This document shows, in pieces, positions 11,751 to 23,000 of a stretch of DNA of 64,000 nt. Within the stretch, counting starts at the first letter, position 1, and each line of letters opens with the position of its first letter. The DNA comes from Deroplatys truncata. Lineage: Eukaryota; Arthropoda; Insecta; Mantodea; Mantidae. The stretch is from positions 60,558,539-60,622,538 of the forward strand of contig CM060976.1 in assembly GCA_030765065.1 (NCBI GenBank), in the 5' to 3' direction. The notes below the pieces were generated by a model, which made no database searches, was not told where the DNA came from, and was given only the letters and a program-made list of their open reading frames with translations. The translations under genes were made by a program, and so were the position numbers.

Positions 11751-12811
11751 TTACAAGTATTGCGCAAAATGTCGACCACTACGATCACGGCAGAGTGTAC
11801 AACGACGCACCATCGACTGTCTTACACGCTCAAGCATTCCAGGAGTTTGACGTATACTTCCGTGGCTGCGATAATCCTAGCAACCAGGTCCATGCAAGTA
11901 TCGACCGGAGTCTCTAAACTAGAATTTTCACATATACCAAGAAGACGAAAAAGTCCATTGGTATCATGTCTGGTGAAGGAGCGGACCATGGAACAATTCG
12001 TCCAAACTCATCAATGTGTTCCTAACATCGAGTGCAAAGTGTTCCGGTGCTACGCCATGTAGAAACCATTTAAGCTGACGAATTCTCAGCGGCACATATT
12101 CTAGGAGCTGTGGTAGGACATGTTTTGTACACGACTTCGTTCAACGTATCAGAAAGTAGGTAAGGTCCAATCACAAAATCGTTGACAATCCATCCCATGC
12201 ATTCACAGCAAACTGCTGTTGATAGGATCGACATACTAGTCTGGATCAGCTTGGATCATCCAGTGTGGATTTTCGTAATCCCAAACATGCCTATTTCTAC
12301 TGTTCAACATGCCCCCTCCTGTAAACTTGGCCTCAACATGACCAAGGCAGGAAAATTGTGGTTTTTTGCACATTGCTGTAGGAACCAATAAGCAGACTCC
12401 ACTCAGAATGGGAAATCCGCTGACTGGAATAACTGCACTTTTGTGGATCATACGAGTGTAATTGTTGTTAATGTATGACTTTCAAAACAGTTCAGAGCTC
12501 GTGCAATGCGCCGACTACTAGCTGCAGAATTATCCCCAATCGCGTGTAATACATTCTCTTAGAACGATTGTATTGGCATACTTCGCACGGCCAGTATCTT
12601 CCATTCTAACGCAGAAGGATTCAGTTTCTTGTAGGCGCTAATATACAGATGCAAAAGTAATGTGAAGTGGTTGCCGTCGATGCCGGAACACCGCAGCATA
12701 GCGTCGTTGTGTCACTCTTCCACTGCATTCAGTGAATCCATACACGAGGTGCACATCGGCCAACGTTTCATCAGTAAATCCATACTGCTGTGTATATATA
12801 CCACTGTTAAT
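11751..12811 (-). pseudogene. Decayed mariner-like transposase
   Basis: Read on the minus strand from the LINE junction, the protein begins with a DUF4817-like HTH segment (IYTQQYGFTDETLADVH, FTECSGRVTQRRYAAV). It continues to NRHVWDYENPHWMIQADPD (about 12,240-12,300), a mariner-type stretch after the first catalytic aspartate. It ends in the C-terminal motif ERVRQSMVRRCTLCRDR.GRHF (11,760-11,825) with its stop at 11,751-11,753. Numerous stops and frameshifts interrupt it. The catalytic pattern around D-G-A-P cannot be read reliably. The long minus-strand frame at 12,638-12,928 is a chimera of this N-terminus and antisense LINE sequence. Confidence 0.75.
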
Positions 12812-12945
12812 TCGGCCCCAGGGGCCTGCTATGCGGGTACGGGTTTGGCGCACCCGGGGCCCCAAGCCACCCTGACTTCCTCGATGTGGGCTCCTCCTTG
12901 TGGTGAGGGAGTCAGACAAAACGCCCACCCACGTGTAGGCCGTGC

Positions 12946-13828
12946 GTGGAGACCCATGTCGGTGGAAAGAAATGTCCTGGCTGGTTGAGAGAGGCGTGCC
13001 TGAGCCTGGTTTGTTCTGTTTCGCAGTTTTCAGGGAGCACGCGTATTCCCAATATACCGCTTTGGTTTTTGCTTCACCTAAACGGGCGGCTAGGGACTAA
13101 CCCACCCCTAGCCAATCGGCCGGGACTAGGCTTTATAACTGAACTCCAGGGTGAGTGGGACGGTGTGCCCATTATATCCCTGTGTAGCCCTGTCATTGTA
13201 GTCAGGCAGTATATTCCTAACCCGCTGCGATGCTACAAGTGTCAGCGCTTTGGACACACCAATGACTTCTGTAATGGCAACTCTACCTGCGTTAACTGTG
13301 GTGACATATCCCATGATGGGGAATGTACATCCACTCCGACATGTGTTAACTGCGGCGGTGAACATCCATCGGTTCCCGCGATTTCCCTTGTTTTGTAGAG
13401 GAACGCGAGATCCAGGAGATCCGGGTTAGGGAGAAGGTGTCCTTCTCGAAAGCCCGGAAACTCCTGCGCACCCGCCAACCGTCTGTCCCGCGGTCCGGTA
13501 CGTATAGCTCCGTTGTAGCTAAACAGGTACCGTGTTGGGAAATCGCAACACAGACCAGCGATATAAACGAGGCCTCCATTTCAGATAAGATTCTTGTCGC
13601 CCGCTCGCTTCCAAAGCCCTCGACTTCGCCACCTGCGTCGACATCTGCCAAGACTGTAACTGCCAACCTTCCTCCTGTGCGATCGCATTCTCAAGCGTTG
13701 GCTTCCTCCTCTAAGGCTGGAAAGGCCGTTACCAGCTCTGCTTCGCCAGCTAAGTTCAAGACACTATACCAGATCCGACTTCCTGAAGGACGCACCACCA
13801 TCTGTACCGGGAACGTCGAAGGGTAAGA
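12946..13828 (+). pseudogene. I-type LINE ORF1 (gag-like nucleic-acid-binding protein)
   Basis: Two overlapping frames carry the ORF1 product. The first holds RQYIPNPLRCYKCQRFGH, a C-X2-C-X4-H-X4-C knuckle, then CVNCGDISHDGEC (C-X2-C-X4-H-X3-C) and a third partial knuckle CVNCGGEH. The continuation from about 13,390 (EEREIQEIRVREKVSFSKAR) is the Lys/Arg-rich and Ser/Pro-rich tail seen in ORF1 of I-group LINEs; it ends at 13,826. ORF1 proteins of this type bind element RNA. The frame change between the knuckles and the tail and further stops upstream make this a pseudogene. Start position is uncertain. Confidence 0.75.
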
Positions 13829-14119
13829 CTAGTCCACGATCCTCTTCTCGTATATCCTCTTCTGCGGTTTCTTCTGGGACGGACTCCGATTGGCGATCTA
13901 CATCTTCGCTGATCTCTACTTCCAATCGGTTCGAGGTTCTCGAACCGAAATTTTCTATTGGAAAGGGGTCCTCTCCCTTGGAGGATGGAGCAGGATTCCT
14001 CCGCTACTGCCAGACCGCCTATGAAGAAGCGGCAGGATAAAACATCCCCTAAAGGTGCTGATACGCAACCTAAAAAAAGGGTCGATTAATTCGTCCACCG
14101 TCGTAGTAGCCTCTTCCTA

Positions 14120-14785
14120 TTGCGACCTTCTATTTTAATTACAATACCTATCCTACACTGGAACATACGTGGTATTCGATCCCATCGACCAGAGCTTGAA
14201 CTTTTGCTCAATGAGTATGAGCCTCTGGTTCTTTGTTTGCAGGAGACTAAGCTCCGTCCGCAAGACAGCTTTACATTTGGACGGTATCGCTCAGCGCGCT
14301 GTGATCTTACATCTGATGATGGTATTCCTGCACACGGGGCACCATGCTGCTAATCAGGGATGACCTTTTCGTCCATTCAATCTGATATCCAGTCAGTTGC
14401 TGTCAGGATTCACCTGCCCTCCCTCAGATTTACCATCTGTACGCTCTATCTTCCACCATCTGCCGACATCTCGTACACAGATTTAGCCGACCTCGTTTCC
14501 CAACTTCCAGCACCTTTTGTGTTGGTGGGAGACGTCAATACCCATCACCCTCTTTGGGGCTTATCTCGGGCTTGTGCGAGAGGCGCATTAATCGCCGACT
14601 TTATGGATAGCTTTAACCTTGCTCTTCTGAACACCGGAGAGCCTACCTTTCTTTCAGATTCCTTCCACACTCTTAGTCATCTTGATACTGCGGTTTGTTC
14701 ACCACAGTTAGCAGTTTCCTTTCTCTGGAATGTCATCTCTGATTTACACTCTAGTGACCACTTCCCTGTCTTCTTAGTCTCTTAG
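14120..14785 (+). pseudogene. I-type LINE endonuclease domain
   Basis: An APE-type endonuclease is readable in two frames. The first has ILHWNIRGIRSHRPELELLL (N-terminal motif with the conserved Asn), then LVLCLQETKL (catalytic Glu). After a frameshift near 14,345 the second has SLRFTICTLYLPPS, VLVGDVNTHHPLWG (catalytic Asp-Val-Asn; most relatives have Asp-Phe-Asn) and HSSDHFPVFLVS (terminal SDH). All the catalytic positions I expect are present. The domain nicks the target to prime reverse transcription in an intact element. Confidence 0.8.
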
Positions 14786-15202
14786 TTCCAGGTGTATGTT
14801 CCACCCGTTTGTCTAGCTGGCGCTTCGACCGAGCCAATTGGAACCTTTTCTCCCAGTTGGTTGTTTCAGTACAACGAGCACGACTCTAGGGATTTTTAGT
14901 TCAACATCTCACAGACACTATTCTTTCTGCTGCAGAGCACTCTATTCCTCGGTCGACTGCCCACCCCCGTCGATTTCCGATCCTTTAGTGGACGGATGAG
15001 TGTCGAACGGTCATTCGTGCTCGCAGGCGCTCTCATCGGCTTTTCCAGCGTCGCCCTACACTGGAGAACCTGGTCCAGTACAAGAAACTGCGTGCTCGGT
15101 GTAGGCAAATTATTCGGGATAGCAAAAGGACCTCCTGGAGTCACTTTGTCACTTCTTTTAATCGCCACGCCTTCCTCTGTCGTCTAGGATAGGTTCAGGC
15201 GT

Positions 15203-16523
15203 GTGGACGGTAAATCGACCCATCTGCCTATCGCTGGTCTTCATATATCTGCAGGAGCTATTGTTGCTCCTTTTGATGTGGCTAATACTTTGGGCAGGGC
15301 TTTCGTTCAGGTATCTAGCTCCGATAGTTATTCGCCCGAGTTCCTTATGACCAAGGACCGGGTAGAATTACAGCGTTACTCGTTTCGTTCTGTAATCTTG
15401 AGGATTATAATCGCCTTTTCACCATGGCGGAACTGGAATACGCCCTTTCTACTTCGCGTCTATCTGCGCCAGGGTCCGATGGTGTCCATGTCCTAATGTT
15501 AAAACAGCTCCCTCCTGATGGTAAGACGTTCCTGCTCGAAATCTATAATCGTGTTTGGGTTGCTTCCACATTTCCAGATAAGTGGCGAGAGGCCATCATC
15601 ATACCCATTTTGAAACCTGGAAAGGACTGTCATCTTCCTTTCAGCTATCGTCCCATTTCCCTCACCAGTTCCGTTTGCAAGGTTATGGAACGCATGATCA
15701 ATGGACGGTTGGTATGGTGGCTGGAGACTCAGAACCTTCTGTCCATTACGCAATGCGGTTTTCGATACGCCGTTAAACTCTAGACCATCTTGTGTCGCTA
15801 TCGATGCAGATCATGAACGGGTTTCTGAAGAATTGTCAAACCGTTGCCATTTTCTTTGACCTTGAGAAGGCTTTCGTTGGCTGGCAGGGATTATGTGTTC
15901 CCTACACGTCTGGAACATCCGTTGCCACTGTTCCTTCTGACGGACCGCGTTTTCTGAGTACGGGTCAGCTCGGTTTTTTCGAACCTTTTTATACAAGAGA
16001 ACGGGGTGCCTCAGGGTTCCGTACTCAGCGTTACACTTCTCGCTGTAGCGATTAATTCCATCTCCGAATGTGTGTCGTCCTGCTTATTCGTGGACGATTT
16101 TGCCGTCTATTGTATTTCTCAGCGTACGTCGTTTTTGGAACGCCCCTGCAGCACTGTTTGGACAACCTTCACTTTTGCAGTTCTAACACCGGCTTTCGTT
16201 TCTCCACTGAGAAGACCACCTGCGTTAACTTCTGGCGCTGTAGAAGACGATTTCCACCTTCGCTCCGATTTGGTCCAGATTTCCTGCCCTTCGCAGGTGA
16301 GGTGCGTTTCTTGGGGTTGATGTTTGACAGGAAGCTTAGCTGGTCATCGCATGTTACAAATTTGAAAGCTCGATGTGACCGTTCTCTAAATCTCTTGCGG
16401 GTGTTAAATGGTACATCTTGGGGAGCGGATCGGGCGGTTTCGTTGCGTCTGTATTGCGCGCTAGTCCGATCCAAGTTGGATTATGGGTGCGTGTTTATTC
16501 CTCAGCGCCTCCATCTGTGCTGA
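15203..16523 (+). pseudogene. I-type LINE reverse transcriptase
   Basis: RT blocks lie in at least three frames: APGSDGVHVLMLKQLP (about 15,463-15,510), IIIPILKPGKD and SYRPISLTSSVCKVMERM (15,595-15,699), QCGFR, FFDLEKAFVGWQ (15,850-15,890; the usual Asp-Thr-Thr after AF is altered), GVPQGSVLS (16,003-16,030), LFVDDFAVY (catalytic VDD variant of YADD, 16,084-16,110) and VRFLGLMFDRKLSW. The Phe-Val-Asp-Asp box instead of Tyr-Ala-Asp-Asp is common in I-group LINEs. Several frameshifts and stops show it is dead. Confidence 0.8.
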
Positions 16524-16836
16524 GGAAATTAGACGCCGTCCACAATCGTGGCATTCGCTTCGCTATTGGTGCGTTTCCAACTATCCCAGTTCTAAGCCCT
16601 TACGCCGAGTGGGCAGAACCTCCTTTGCGTTATCGGCGTGCTTTTCTCCTCGTCAATTATGGCTATGCGCTTCGCTGTATGCCCACCCATCCCACGTTCG
16701 CTTCCTTTTTCCACGCAGCGCTAGACGAACGTTATTGGGACCGTTCCGTTTATCCCAGGCACTCAGGTGTTCGCTTTCGGGAGATTCTTCGACAGCACGG
16801 TATTGAAATGCCCAGCATGTTTTCTACGGGGGGCGA

Positions 16837-17427
16837 GTGTTTCCTCCTTGGTTTCGTGCGACGTTTCCCATTGATCTTGGGATGACAGCTTACCGGAAGT
16901 CTATGCTCTCTACGTCTAGTATACGCGGCTGTTTTTTAGAATTTCTGTCCGGTTACCATGTCCGGATGTTTATTTACACCGACGGTTCTAAGTGCTCCAA
17001 CGGTGTTGGATGCGCTTATGTTCATGGAAGCGAAACTCACACCTTCGGTTTTCCTGGTGACACTTCCATTTATTGCGCTGAACCGTATGCCATATACCGC
17101 GCCATTTTATACGTGCGCCGTCACAACTTGGGAGCTAGCCTTATTTTAAGTGATTCCCTTAGTGTACTCCAGAGCATTCGTGAGCTGTACAATTACCATC
17201 CGCTTGTACAGCGAATCCAGGATGCCCTTTATGTTTTATACGCTTTCGGCGTTTCCGTGAAGTGTGCCTGGCTACCTGGTCACATCGGCTTAGCTAGAAA
17301 TGAACTCGCGGATTTGGCGGCTAAGGCGGCGACGCTCCAACCCAGTGTTGTCATCTCTCGAATAACGTCGGAGGACCTTCGGCTTGCTTTGCGGAGAGCG
17401 GTCCTCTGGTGCTGGCGCGAGGAGTAG
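16837..17427 (+). pseudogene. I-type LINE RNase H domain
   Basis: This 196-codon open stretch is a type I RNase H. It carries RMFIYTDGSKCSNGVG (written in nearby residues as MFIYTDGSK, first Asp), YCAEPYAIYRAI (Glu), LILSDSLSVLQSI (second Asp) and WLPGHIGLARNELADLAAKA (His and last Asp). All expected catalytic residues are visible. RNase H in LINEs marks the I and R1 groups and separates this element from the CR1/Jockey-like LINE upstream. The domain follows the thumb/connection region in a different frame and ends at a stop at 17,425-17,427. Confidence 0.85.
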
Positions 17428-17774
17428 GTGACTCTCTGCGGCAACAAGCTTAGGGCAGTGAAGGACCTTCCGGTCCCCTGGGTTACTTTTTGTCGTTTTT
17501 CTCGTCGTGAGGAAGTTATTTTAGCCCGTTTACGTATTGGCCACTGCAATTTTACCCACGCCTATCTTTTTAACGGTGACCCTATTCCGCTTTGTACCGT
17601 GTGCGGCGGATGACTATGGTTCGCCACCTGTTGTTGGAGTGCGCCCGTCTGGCGCGTCTTCGGGACACACTGCAGCTGCCGGCAAGTCTTGCAGAGGTCT
17701 TGGCGGACAATCCACACGCGGTTGATAAGATTTTTAAGTTTTTATCCGAGATCAACTTACATTTGCGTTTTTAA
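17428..17774 (+). pseudogene. I-type LINE C-terminal Cys/His motif
   Basis: After the RNase H frame stops, the protein resumes with LRAVKDLPVPWVTFCRF, LARLRIGHCNFTHAYLF and a cysteine cluster (CTVCGG ... VRHLLLECARLARLR). This matches the C-x2-C ... H-x4-C zinc-knuckle-like end of I/R1 LINE ORF2 proteins. The last frame ends at 17,772-17,774 (EINLHLRF then stop), followed by a ~215-bp AT-rich 3' UTR up to the target duplication. Confidence 0.7.
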
Positions 17775-18337
17775 TGTTTCTGCCCGAGGTGCTTCACCGT
17801 TCGGTGTTTCACTTTTTATTCTCTTCTTTATATCTATTTACCTTTGACTTTTACCATGCTTTTTTTTATTCATATCATTGGCTTGTGCTGTGATTTTTAA
17901 CTTTTATGTATTCCTTTGGTTTTTACCTTCCTCTGTTTTAGAAAGGTGCTTATAACCCCAGTAGTTGAGCGCCATAAAACCGCATTCATTCACTGTTAAT
18001 GCAGAACTAACGCTGCTGGAAAAGCAAACCTCTAGACCGAAACAAGCCGAACTGAATGAAAACTTGAGGGCAACGGTTAAAGAGCGCATTACTGTTGACA
18101 ACAGCAGGTACCGTGAACGAATGGAAACAATTTGTTTACAAATAAGACACCCATGCGCATACCGTCGACATTTGAAGGTCGTGCAGTATTTCCAGTGCAA
18201 TACAGATACAAAGCTAATTGGGGCAAGAAACCGAAAAAATGAAATTACTCTTTAACGAGCCGCTGAGTACCAAAATACTCAAAAGGTATCCCTGAAGAAC
18301 TCTAAAGTATGTCGATGTAATTCTGGTTCATCCCGTA

Positions 18338-18814
18338 TACCTAGCGCGTCCAATTACGACAGACATATTATGTTATGCGTTGCTTGAAAGCGAGGTCAAC
18401 TTATTCTATCCAACAGCATAGTTGCTGGTCTGCATTGGGAGGTTTTCACCCACTCTGAATAGGCTATTCTGCATGCCTGCAATAGAAGGACGATATGAGT
18501 TATTCCATTCTTACAGAGCTGATGATTGATGAATGATTGTTACATATGACCTTCATTTGATTAGCGCCCCATTTCGGTTTATTGCTTCAACGCGTGCATT
18601 TATTGCAGAATTTACTGTATATCTCTCGCTAGGCGCTAGGCCATGACAAGGTCTTGTGTTTGTTCAGTTTGCTCACAATCTAGCTGTTTGGGCACAACTA
18701 CAATCCTCAAGAATTGTACAAAAAACGACATATTGATTTTATGTCATCTTATTAATCGAAATTTCCTCTTTAATTTGCATATAATTACAATCACAATACT
18801 ATATTTTAAATATA
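18338..18814. other. Unassigned sequence between two mariner-like elements
   Basis: No motif, repeat end or coding signature was recognised in this ~480 bp. Confidence 0.4.
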
Positions 18815-19566
18815 CAGTGCATTCGCTTACCCTACGGCCGGCTGGCCGGGCTGGCGATCGCATAGCAGGTGTATTAACCTTCCAACTTGTCCTACTCATT
18901 TATTGTTTATTATTCTTATTCTTCTTATTATTATTAATTGACTACTAACCTTGTCACAAAAGATGTTGAAAGTGGTGTCCATCTGTACTGATGTATTCTT
19001 GACATCTTTTATTGAAATTTCCATTCACCCGCTGAAGTCCCTATTCAGTAATTTTTAAAATTCAAACATTCTGTTGTTAGTTGGAGAGCGAGTGAATGAT
19101 GCATTAATTTCAACAGGTTTTTCCTCAGTTATGATACTTCTATTTGGCTTAGGACATTTAGCGTTTAGGGATCCCGTTGTTCTTAATGTATTAACAAGAC
19201 GCCTGACAGTCTCTCTGTTTGAACTGAAACGGTAAGGAATTTGTCTTGAAATTACCAACGCACCCCTCTGCATGACTTAGTTTTTGCATAAGTGTCATAC
19301 ATGAAAACTCTTTGTTCAAGCGTGAATTTCTCAATTGCCATGTTAATGGATTTTAAAATAAAGCGATGACACGTCTTATACACTGCACTGCGTTTTATAC
19401 ACTGTAGAGATAAACGAAAACTGATTGCGTCTTTTACACTGCACATACAAGCATAAACTGACTGTTTAGTAAACCACCATGCTGAGGCAGCACGTATGTA
19501 GGCTATATTACTGCTGCTCCGCGCTTGCATGCGATCGCCCTGCCGCAGGGGGAAGCGAATGTACTG
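18815..19566 (-). mobile_element. Internally deleted mariner-like element
   Basis: The termini are inverted repeats: CAGTGCATTCGCTT on the left and the reverse of CAGTACATTCGCTTCC on the right. A shared GGCGATCGCAT lies further in, and each end is bordered by TA. On the minus strand the N-terminal transposase begins at about 19,342 (MAIEKFTLEQRVFMYDTYAK). It continues after a frame change (YRFSSNRETVRRLVNTLR, TGSLNAKCPKPNRSIITEE) to about 19,058. A C-terminal-like tail (NMEISIKDVKN...) follows directly towards the left end. The catalytic core (all three aspartates) is missing, giving a 752-bp non-autonomous derivative. Confidence 0.8.
19058..19342 (-). pseudogene. Mariner-like transposase N-terminal HTH domain
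   Basis: This is the DUF4817-like DNA-binding region of a mariner-like transposase: FTLEQRVFMYDTYAK opening helix, CRGVRW.FQDKF, SSNRETVRRLVNTLRTTGSL and EEKPVEINASFTRSPT. One frame change separates the first ~30 residues from the rest. The core and D-D-D residues are not present downstream. In a full-length transposase this part binds the element's ends; here at most a truncated binding protein could be made. It lies inside the 752-bp deleted element. Confidence 0.75.
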
Positions 19567-20990
19567 TATATTCAATAATGATACTTCGTTTCGTACTGCA
19601 CCACTCCATTGGAAAAAAGCATAACCCCAACACACTTTGGCGTAGAAAGGTATACTTTAACCTATCTTTCAGAGGAAGTTTTGCTCTAGGAGTTAGTACC
19701 GCCTTCAAGTATAGCAGTTTCTGTGTACTCAACTTATGTGGCTTCTTTCTTTGCAAATTGTTTTCATGATTTTGGTTTTGGACAGCTTTTTCTGCGAGCA
19801 TTTTATGGTATAAATATTCCATTTTATTTGTAACTATAGCATATAGCTAAATTAATTTTAATATGATAAAAATGTTCTTTAATTGCTGTTTTCTACTTTG
19901 GTGTTCATAACACAGCTCGTTATACATCGCCTTCCTGCCCTACGCAACCACCTTTAAGGAGGGGAAAATTCACCCAGAGAACTTCACAAAAACGCGGAAA
20001 ATATAATTTAGGATACATTTTTCACTTCTTGGCAAATGCATGTGCAGTAAACATAAATATTATTATAAGATTTACAAGTGTAATCTTGAGGCATCTTGCT
20101 GAACATTTCTGACCTTCGTTTGAGTCTTCATCTGTACCTTTTGAGTCTTTAACACAATAAAGGATAGGAATTAGATTTACACAATTGTCCATAAATCGGC
20201 TAAGAAGCCATAATTTTGCATTAATAAACGTTTACAGTGATAACCCAATCACATTAAACCCCGCCTGCTAAAAATTAAAAAGCAATAAACGCGCATTTAA
20301 ACTAATAATTTTAATTACGTCTAACTTCCACTACAAACAATAAAGTCACAAAGAGAGCTGGCATACGAATTGAGCAGGAACATAGAAGATGGTTAGAAAT
20401 ACGGAGGCAAAACAGATTACATTACGCGATAAAGGAAAGGTGCGGGAAACTTACCAGATCGCGCACCGCGCCGGACGGCATAGGAACACAAACCCTAATT
20501 TTTCGGACAAATCGTCCCGAACGCCAGAGTGACGGTGGTGCTACCGACACCCACGAACAAACCGATAGACAGAGACAGCACGACTGACCGACGGCGGAGA
20601 ACCGGCCAACTAACAGTAAGAATATACCGAACCGTATACAGGATAAACAAAGCATGTGGCGGATTAACAACACCCTCTCTCATCGCAGGCCAAAAAATAC
20701 AGGAATAAAGGAAGTGAAGCAAAAGATAAAAGTACGTGCACCATTATACATCCACTAAACACCTGAAGTGCGGGAAATGAACGCATGACACCATAGAGGG
20801 GGAGGTTGTGATCGCTGGAACTGTTAACATCTTCACCAGAAGATTGCAAACTCACGTAAATACGTCGTTCAAAGACGCCCAAAGGAAAAAGCTCCTTCAA
20901 AGGCAAGGTAACAAGTTGGATACGTCGACGATAGTTGAGCCGGAATGACAAAAGTCACAGCCGATGGGCAACAGTTGGAACTGGAGCTCC
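19567..20990. other. Unassigned sequence, partly GC-richer
   Basis: No family was recognised. A minus-strand frame next to the mariner (19,508-19,822, Lys/Arg-rich) and a GC-richer block at 20,340-20,960 with frames on both strands show no motif I know. They may be degraded repeat sequence. Confidence 0.35.
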
Positions 20991-20999
20991 TTCCCCGTA

Positions 21000-21298
21000 T
21001 AAATTGAGTTTTATTTGTGGAAGCTTTTTAACTAATGTGGCCCTTAGCGTCCCATTCTGTATTGGGCGTGAAATACCAGAAATTTTGCTCAGAGACCTCT
21101 TTATCAAGCTTGAGGTTCTTTTACGTGCCGTAAATCTACGACACGGGACCACCTGCTTTACTTCCCTTCCGAAGAAAGCCATGCTAAGAGTTTTTACGCC
21201 CGAAAAAATCCATCGCCCTTCGCCGGGTTTGAACCCACGACTTCGGGAACTAGATGTTAGCATGGTACCCCTAGACCACGGAGGACGACTCTCCTCCT
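21000..21298 (-). repeat. tRNA-derived SINE, family B
   Basis: Read on the minus strand from about 21,298: a tRNA-like head with A-box-like GTGGTCTAGGGGTACC and B-box GGGTTCAAACCCGG, then TTTTTTCGGGCGTAAAAACT, GGAAGGGAAGTAAAGCAGG and GTGTCGTAGATTTACGGCA. The copy at 55,323-55,630 matches it block by block. Both end in AAATAAAACTC.ATTTA. Non-coding; the open frames here are shadows. Confidence 0.85.
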
Positions 21299-21776
21299 TT
21301 CAGGTCACCAAGATGCCAGACAGCAATATATTGGGGAGCAAATCCAGGCACTTTCACATCTTCCACTTTCAAATTTGATGGTAGCGTAGATGTACAGGAT
21401 AAAGTTTGGACAGGTTTGAAACAAAATATATACCAGCAGTATCCCACTCTTGGAAACAACAATAAAAGAAGCCGGAAGTTTTTTTAAAGAAACATTATAA
21501 ACAATAACAATAGCAAAAACTCGAAAAACATAACAATACCGTAAACTTTAAAACGTTAACAATGGGATCTAAACTTGAAACAAGTAACAATAAAAAACAA
21601 TAAATAAGTCAGATGAGTATTTAAATCTGTTGCTAACAAGCCAATAAAGTACACTCTGATCCATATAAACCAGAATAACTTTAATCAACCTAAACTCTTG
21701 AACTAATAATAGGACACATGTGCAACTTTGGGAGAATATAATACATAATTGAGAGATTACGTGGTTCGTTGTTCCT
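21299..21776. other. Unassigned AT-rich sequence
   Basis: The segment holds A-rich runs with AACAAT-like motifs at 21,480-21,600 and no recognised element. Confidence 0.4.
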
Positions 21777-22010
21777 CAGAGCAAATGTTGGAAGTGTCCT
21801 CCACCGGTATAAATACATATCTGCACCATATTCTGTGACGTTCTACGTAGAGTATCCTCGCCAATGTTGCTTATTTCCTTACAAATGGATTCACGAGTCC
21901 AGCAGTCCGAGTCTATCCTTATGTACTCTATTTTTAAAGTACCCTATAAGAAAAATGTACCCAAGTTTGATCAGGTGATCCGGGGTACCACAGACATTTT
22001 GAGATTATTC
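21777..22010 (-). pseudogene. Mariner-like transposase C-terminal fragment
   Basis: On the minus strand the end of a mariner-like transposase is readable. IGYFKNRVHKDR corresponds to the usual 'LWGYLK..VY..P' region, and EDTLRRTSQNMVQICIY then GGGHFQHLL followed by a stop at 21,777-21,779 form the typical C-terminus. Stops occur between the two blocks. The N-terminus and core are absent and no terminal repeat was found, so it is a scrap of an old insertion. Confidence 0.7.
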
Positions 22011-22670
22011 GATTACACTGTGCAACAGAAATTTGTCCTTTTTTATGAAAATAGGTGTATTATGTAGACTGTTTAATGATAAAAACGAATATGTAATTAA
22101 ATATTGTCTATCACATATCTTTTTTCAAAAACCAAAAAAGAAAACTCTTTACGAACGTTATTTTAACATACATGTACAATATTAATTGAATCACCCGCTT
22201 TTCACATACTACGTCAATTTCGTGTTTTTTCCTTTCTTTCTTATGAGATGGGTCGACATATGGTGATAAATATTACCACTAATATATTGGTATCCCATCC
22301 TGTGCTGCCATCTGTATTTAGCACTTTATAGCTAATGATATTTCAGTTATTTTCAGACTGTTGGTTTCCTGTTGGTGTTCAATGAGTGAGCTAGTGTTTT
22401 GTAATTGTGCTTATGAAGACTAAAGGATAGTAATTATACTATAATGACACGTCATGTAAAATTCATCCTAATTCTTTTTGTTATGTATGTGGAAAACTAA
22501 CCTTCGGGAGCCAAAATTGAAACATTTCACCTCAGTTCCAAAGGCATATGAACTGTATTTCGGATGACGTAAGGGAGATTACTTTCTAATTAATTATTGC
22601 CTCAAGGTTACCTCATTGTTACCTCATTGTTAGCAACTTTTAGCCTATTATTCTCACAGCTCCTACATTA
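22011..22670. other. Unassigned AT-rich sequence
   Basis: Nothing recognised. A short tandem duplication TTACCTCATTG lies at about 22,608-22,630. Confidence 0.4.
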
Positions 22671-22857
22671 TTAAATTACGTAATACATTCAGATAACATT
22701 ATTACATGTATACAATAATATAAACATATACAATGACTGTAATATACACATTTTATATACTGTTGCATACACATATTGCTTTAAGGCGGGCTGTTATTAT
22801 GTTTTATTATATAATTTGACTAAAATCATTTAAGTGTTAAAAATACTGCCTCAATAG
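22671..22857. repeat. Direct repeat, copy 1 (~187 bp)
   Basis: This segment recurs in direct orientation at 23,898-24,084. Shared blocks include ACAATAATATAAACATA, CTTTAAGGCGGGCTGTTAT and ATCATTTAAGTGTTAAAAA. It is AT-rich and non-coding. No terminal TG/CA or primer-site-like sequence was found, so it is not called a terminal repeat of a known element type. Confidence 0.75.
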
Positions 22858-23000
22858 ATACACACAGATATATTTCTAAAAATGCTTTATTTGGATTCAG
22901 AGCGCCTGAAAAATGTATTTCCAGTGAAATCTGATACCGAAATTTTGGGCGGAGTGCAAGACCTTCTCTTCCTATAGGCCTATAGTAAAATACTTTTCGG
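22858..23000 (-). repeat. R1 repeat fragment
   Basis: About 140 bp of the R1 5' part in reverse: ATACACACAGATATATTTC, TTTGGATTCAGAGCGCCTG, AATGTATTTCCAGTGAAATC and TTTTGGGCGGAGTGCAA. Both the hairpin end and the rest of the family sequence are missing. Confidence 0.7.

Larger units (their letters stand above)
12812..17990 (+). mobile_element. I-type LINE, near full length, inserted in a mariner
   Basis: The 5.18 kb element is bounded by the perfect 10-bp direct repeat CACTGTTAAT (12,802-12,811 and 17,991-18,000), its target-site duplication. Domain order is an ORF1 with cysteine knuckles, an apurinic-type endonuclease, reverse transcriptase, RNase H and a C-terminal cysteine/histidine motif, which fits the I group of LINEs (I, Nimb, Outcast and relatives). 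Base composition is richer in GC than the surroundings. Coding frames are broken in many places, so it is inactive. The 5' end begins TCGGCCCCAGGGGCC and looks complete or almost so. Confidence 0.85.
11415..18335 (-). mobile_element. Mariner-like DNA transposon, split by an I-type LINE
   Basis: The two ends are inverted copies of each other. The left end (11,415-11,540) contains TTCAGGGATACCTTCTGAG and GGCGGCTCGTTACAGAGTAA. The right end (18,235-18,335) carries the reverse of TTCAGGGATACCTTTTGAG and CGGCTCGTTAAAGAGTAA. Each end is bordered by TA (11,413-11,414 and 18,336-18,337), the Tc1/mariner target duplication, and the right terminus reads CGGGATGAACCAGAA inward. Removing the LINE and its duplicated target leaves about 1.73 kb, a usual mariner size. 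A decayed transposase lies on the minus strand between the left end and the LINE. Confidence 0.8.

Noticed and set aside
12638-12928. 96-codon minus-strand protein
   Set aside because: It joins antisense LINE 5' sequence to the mariner N-terminus, so it is a chimera created by insertion.
19508-19822. Lys/Arg-rich minus-strand frame as a host exon
   Set aside because: It crosses the end of a mariner derivative and resembles no family I know.
20422-20951. Cys/Val-rich and Arg-rich minus-strand frames in GC-richer DNA
   Set aside because: Overlapping frames on one strand without motif; probably repeat-derived.
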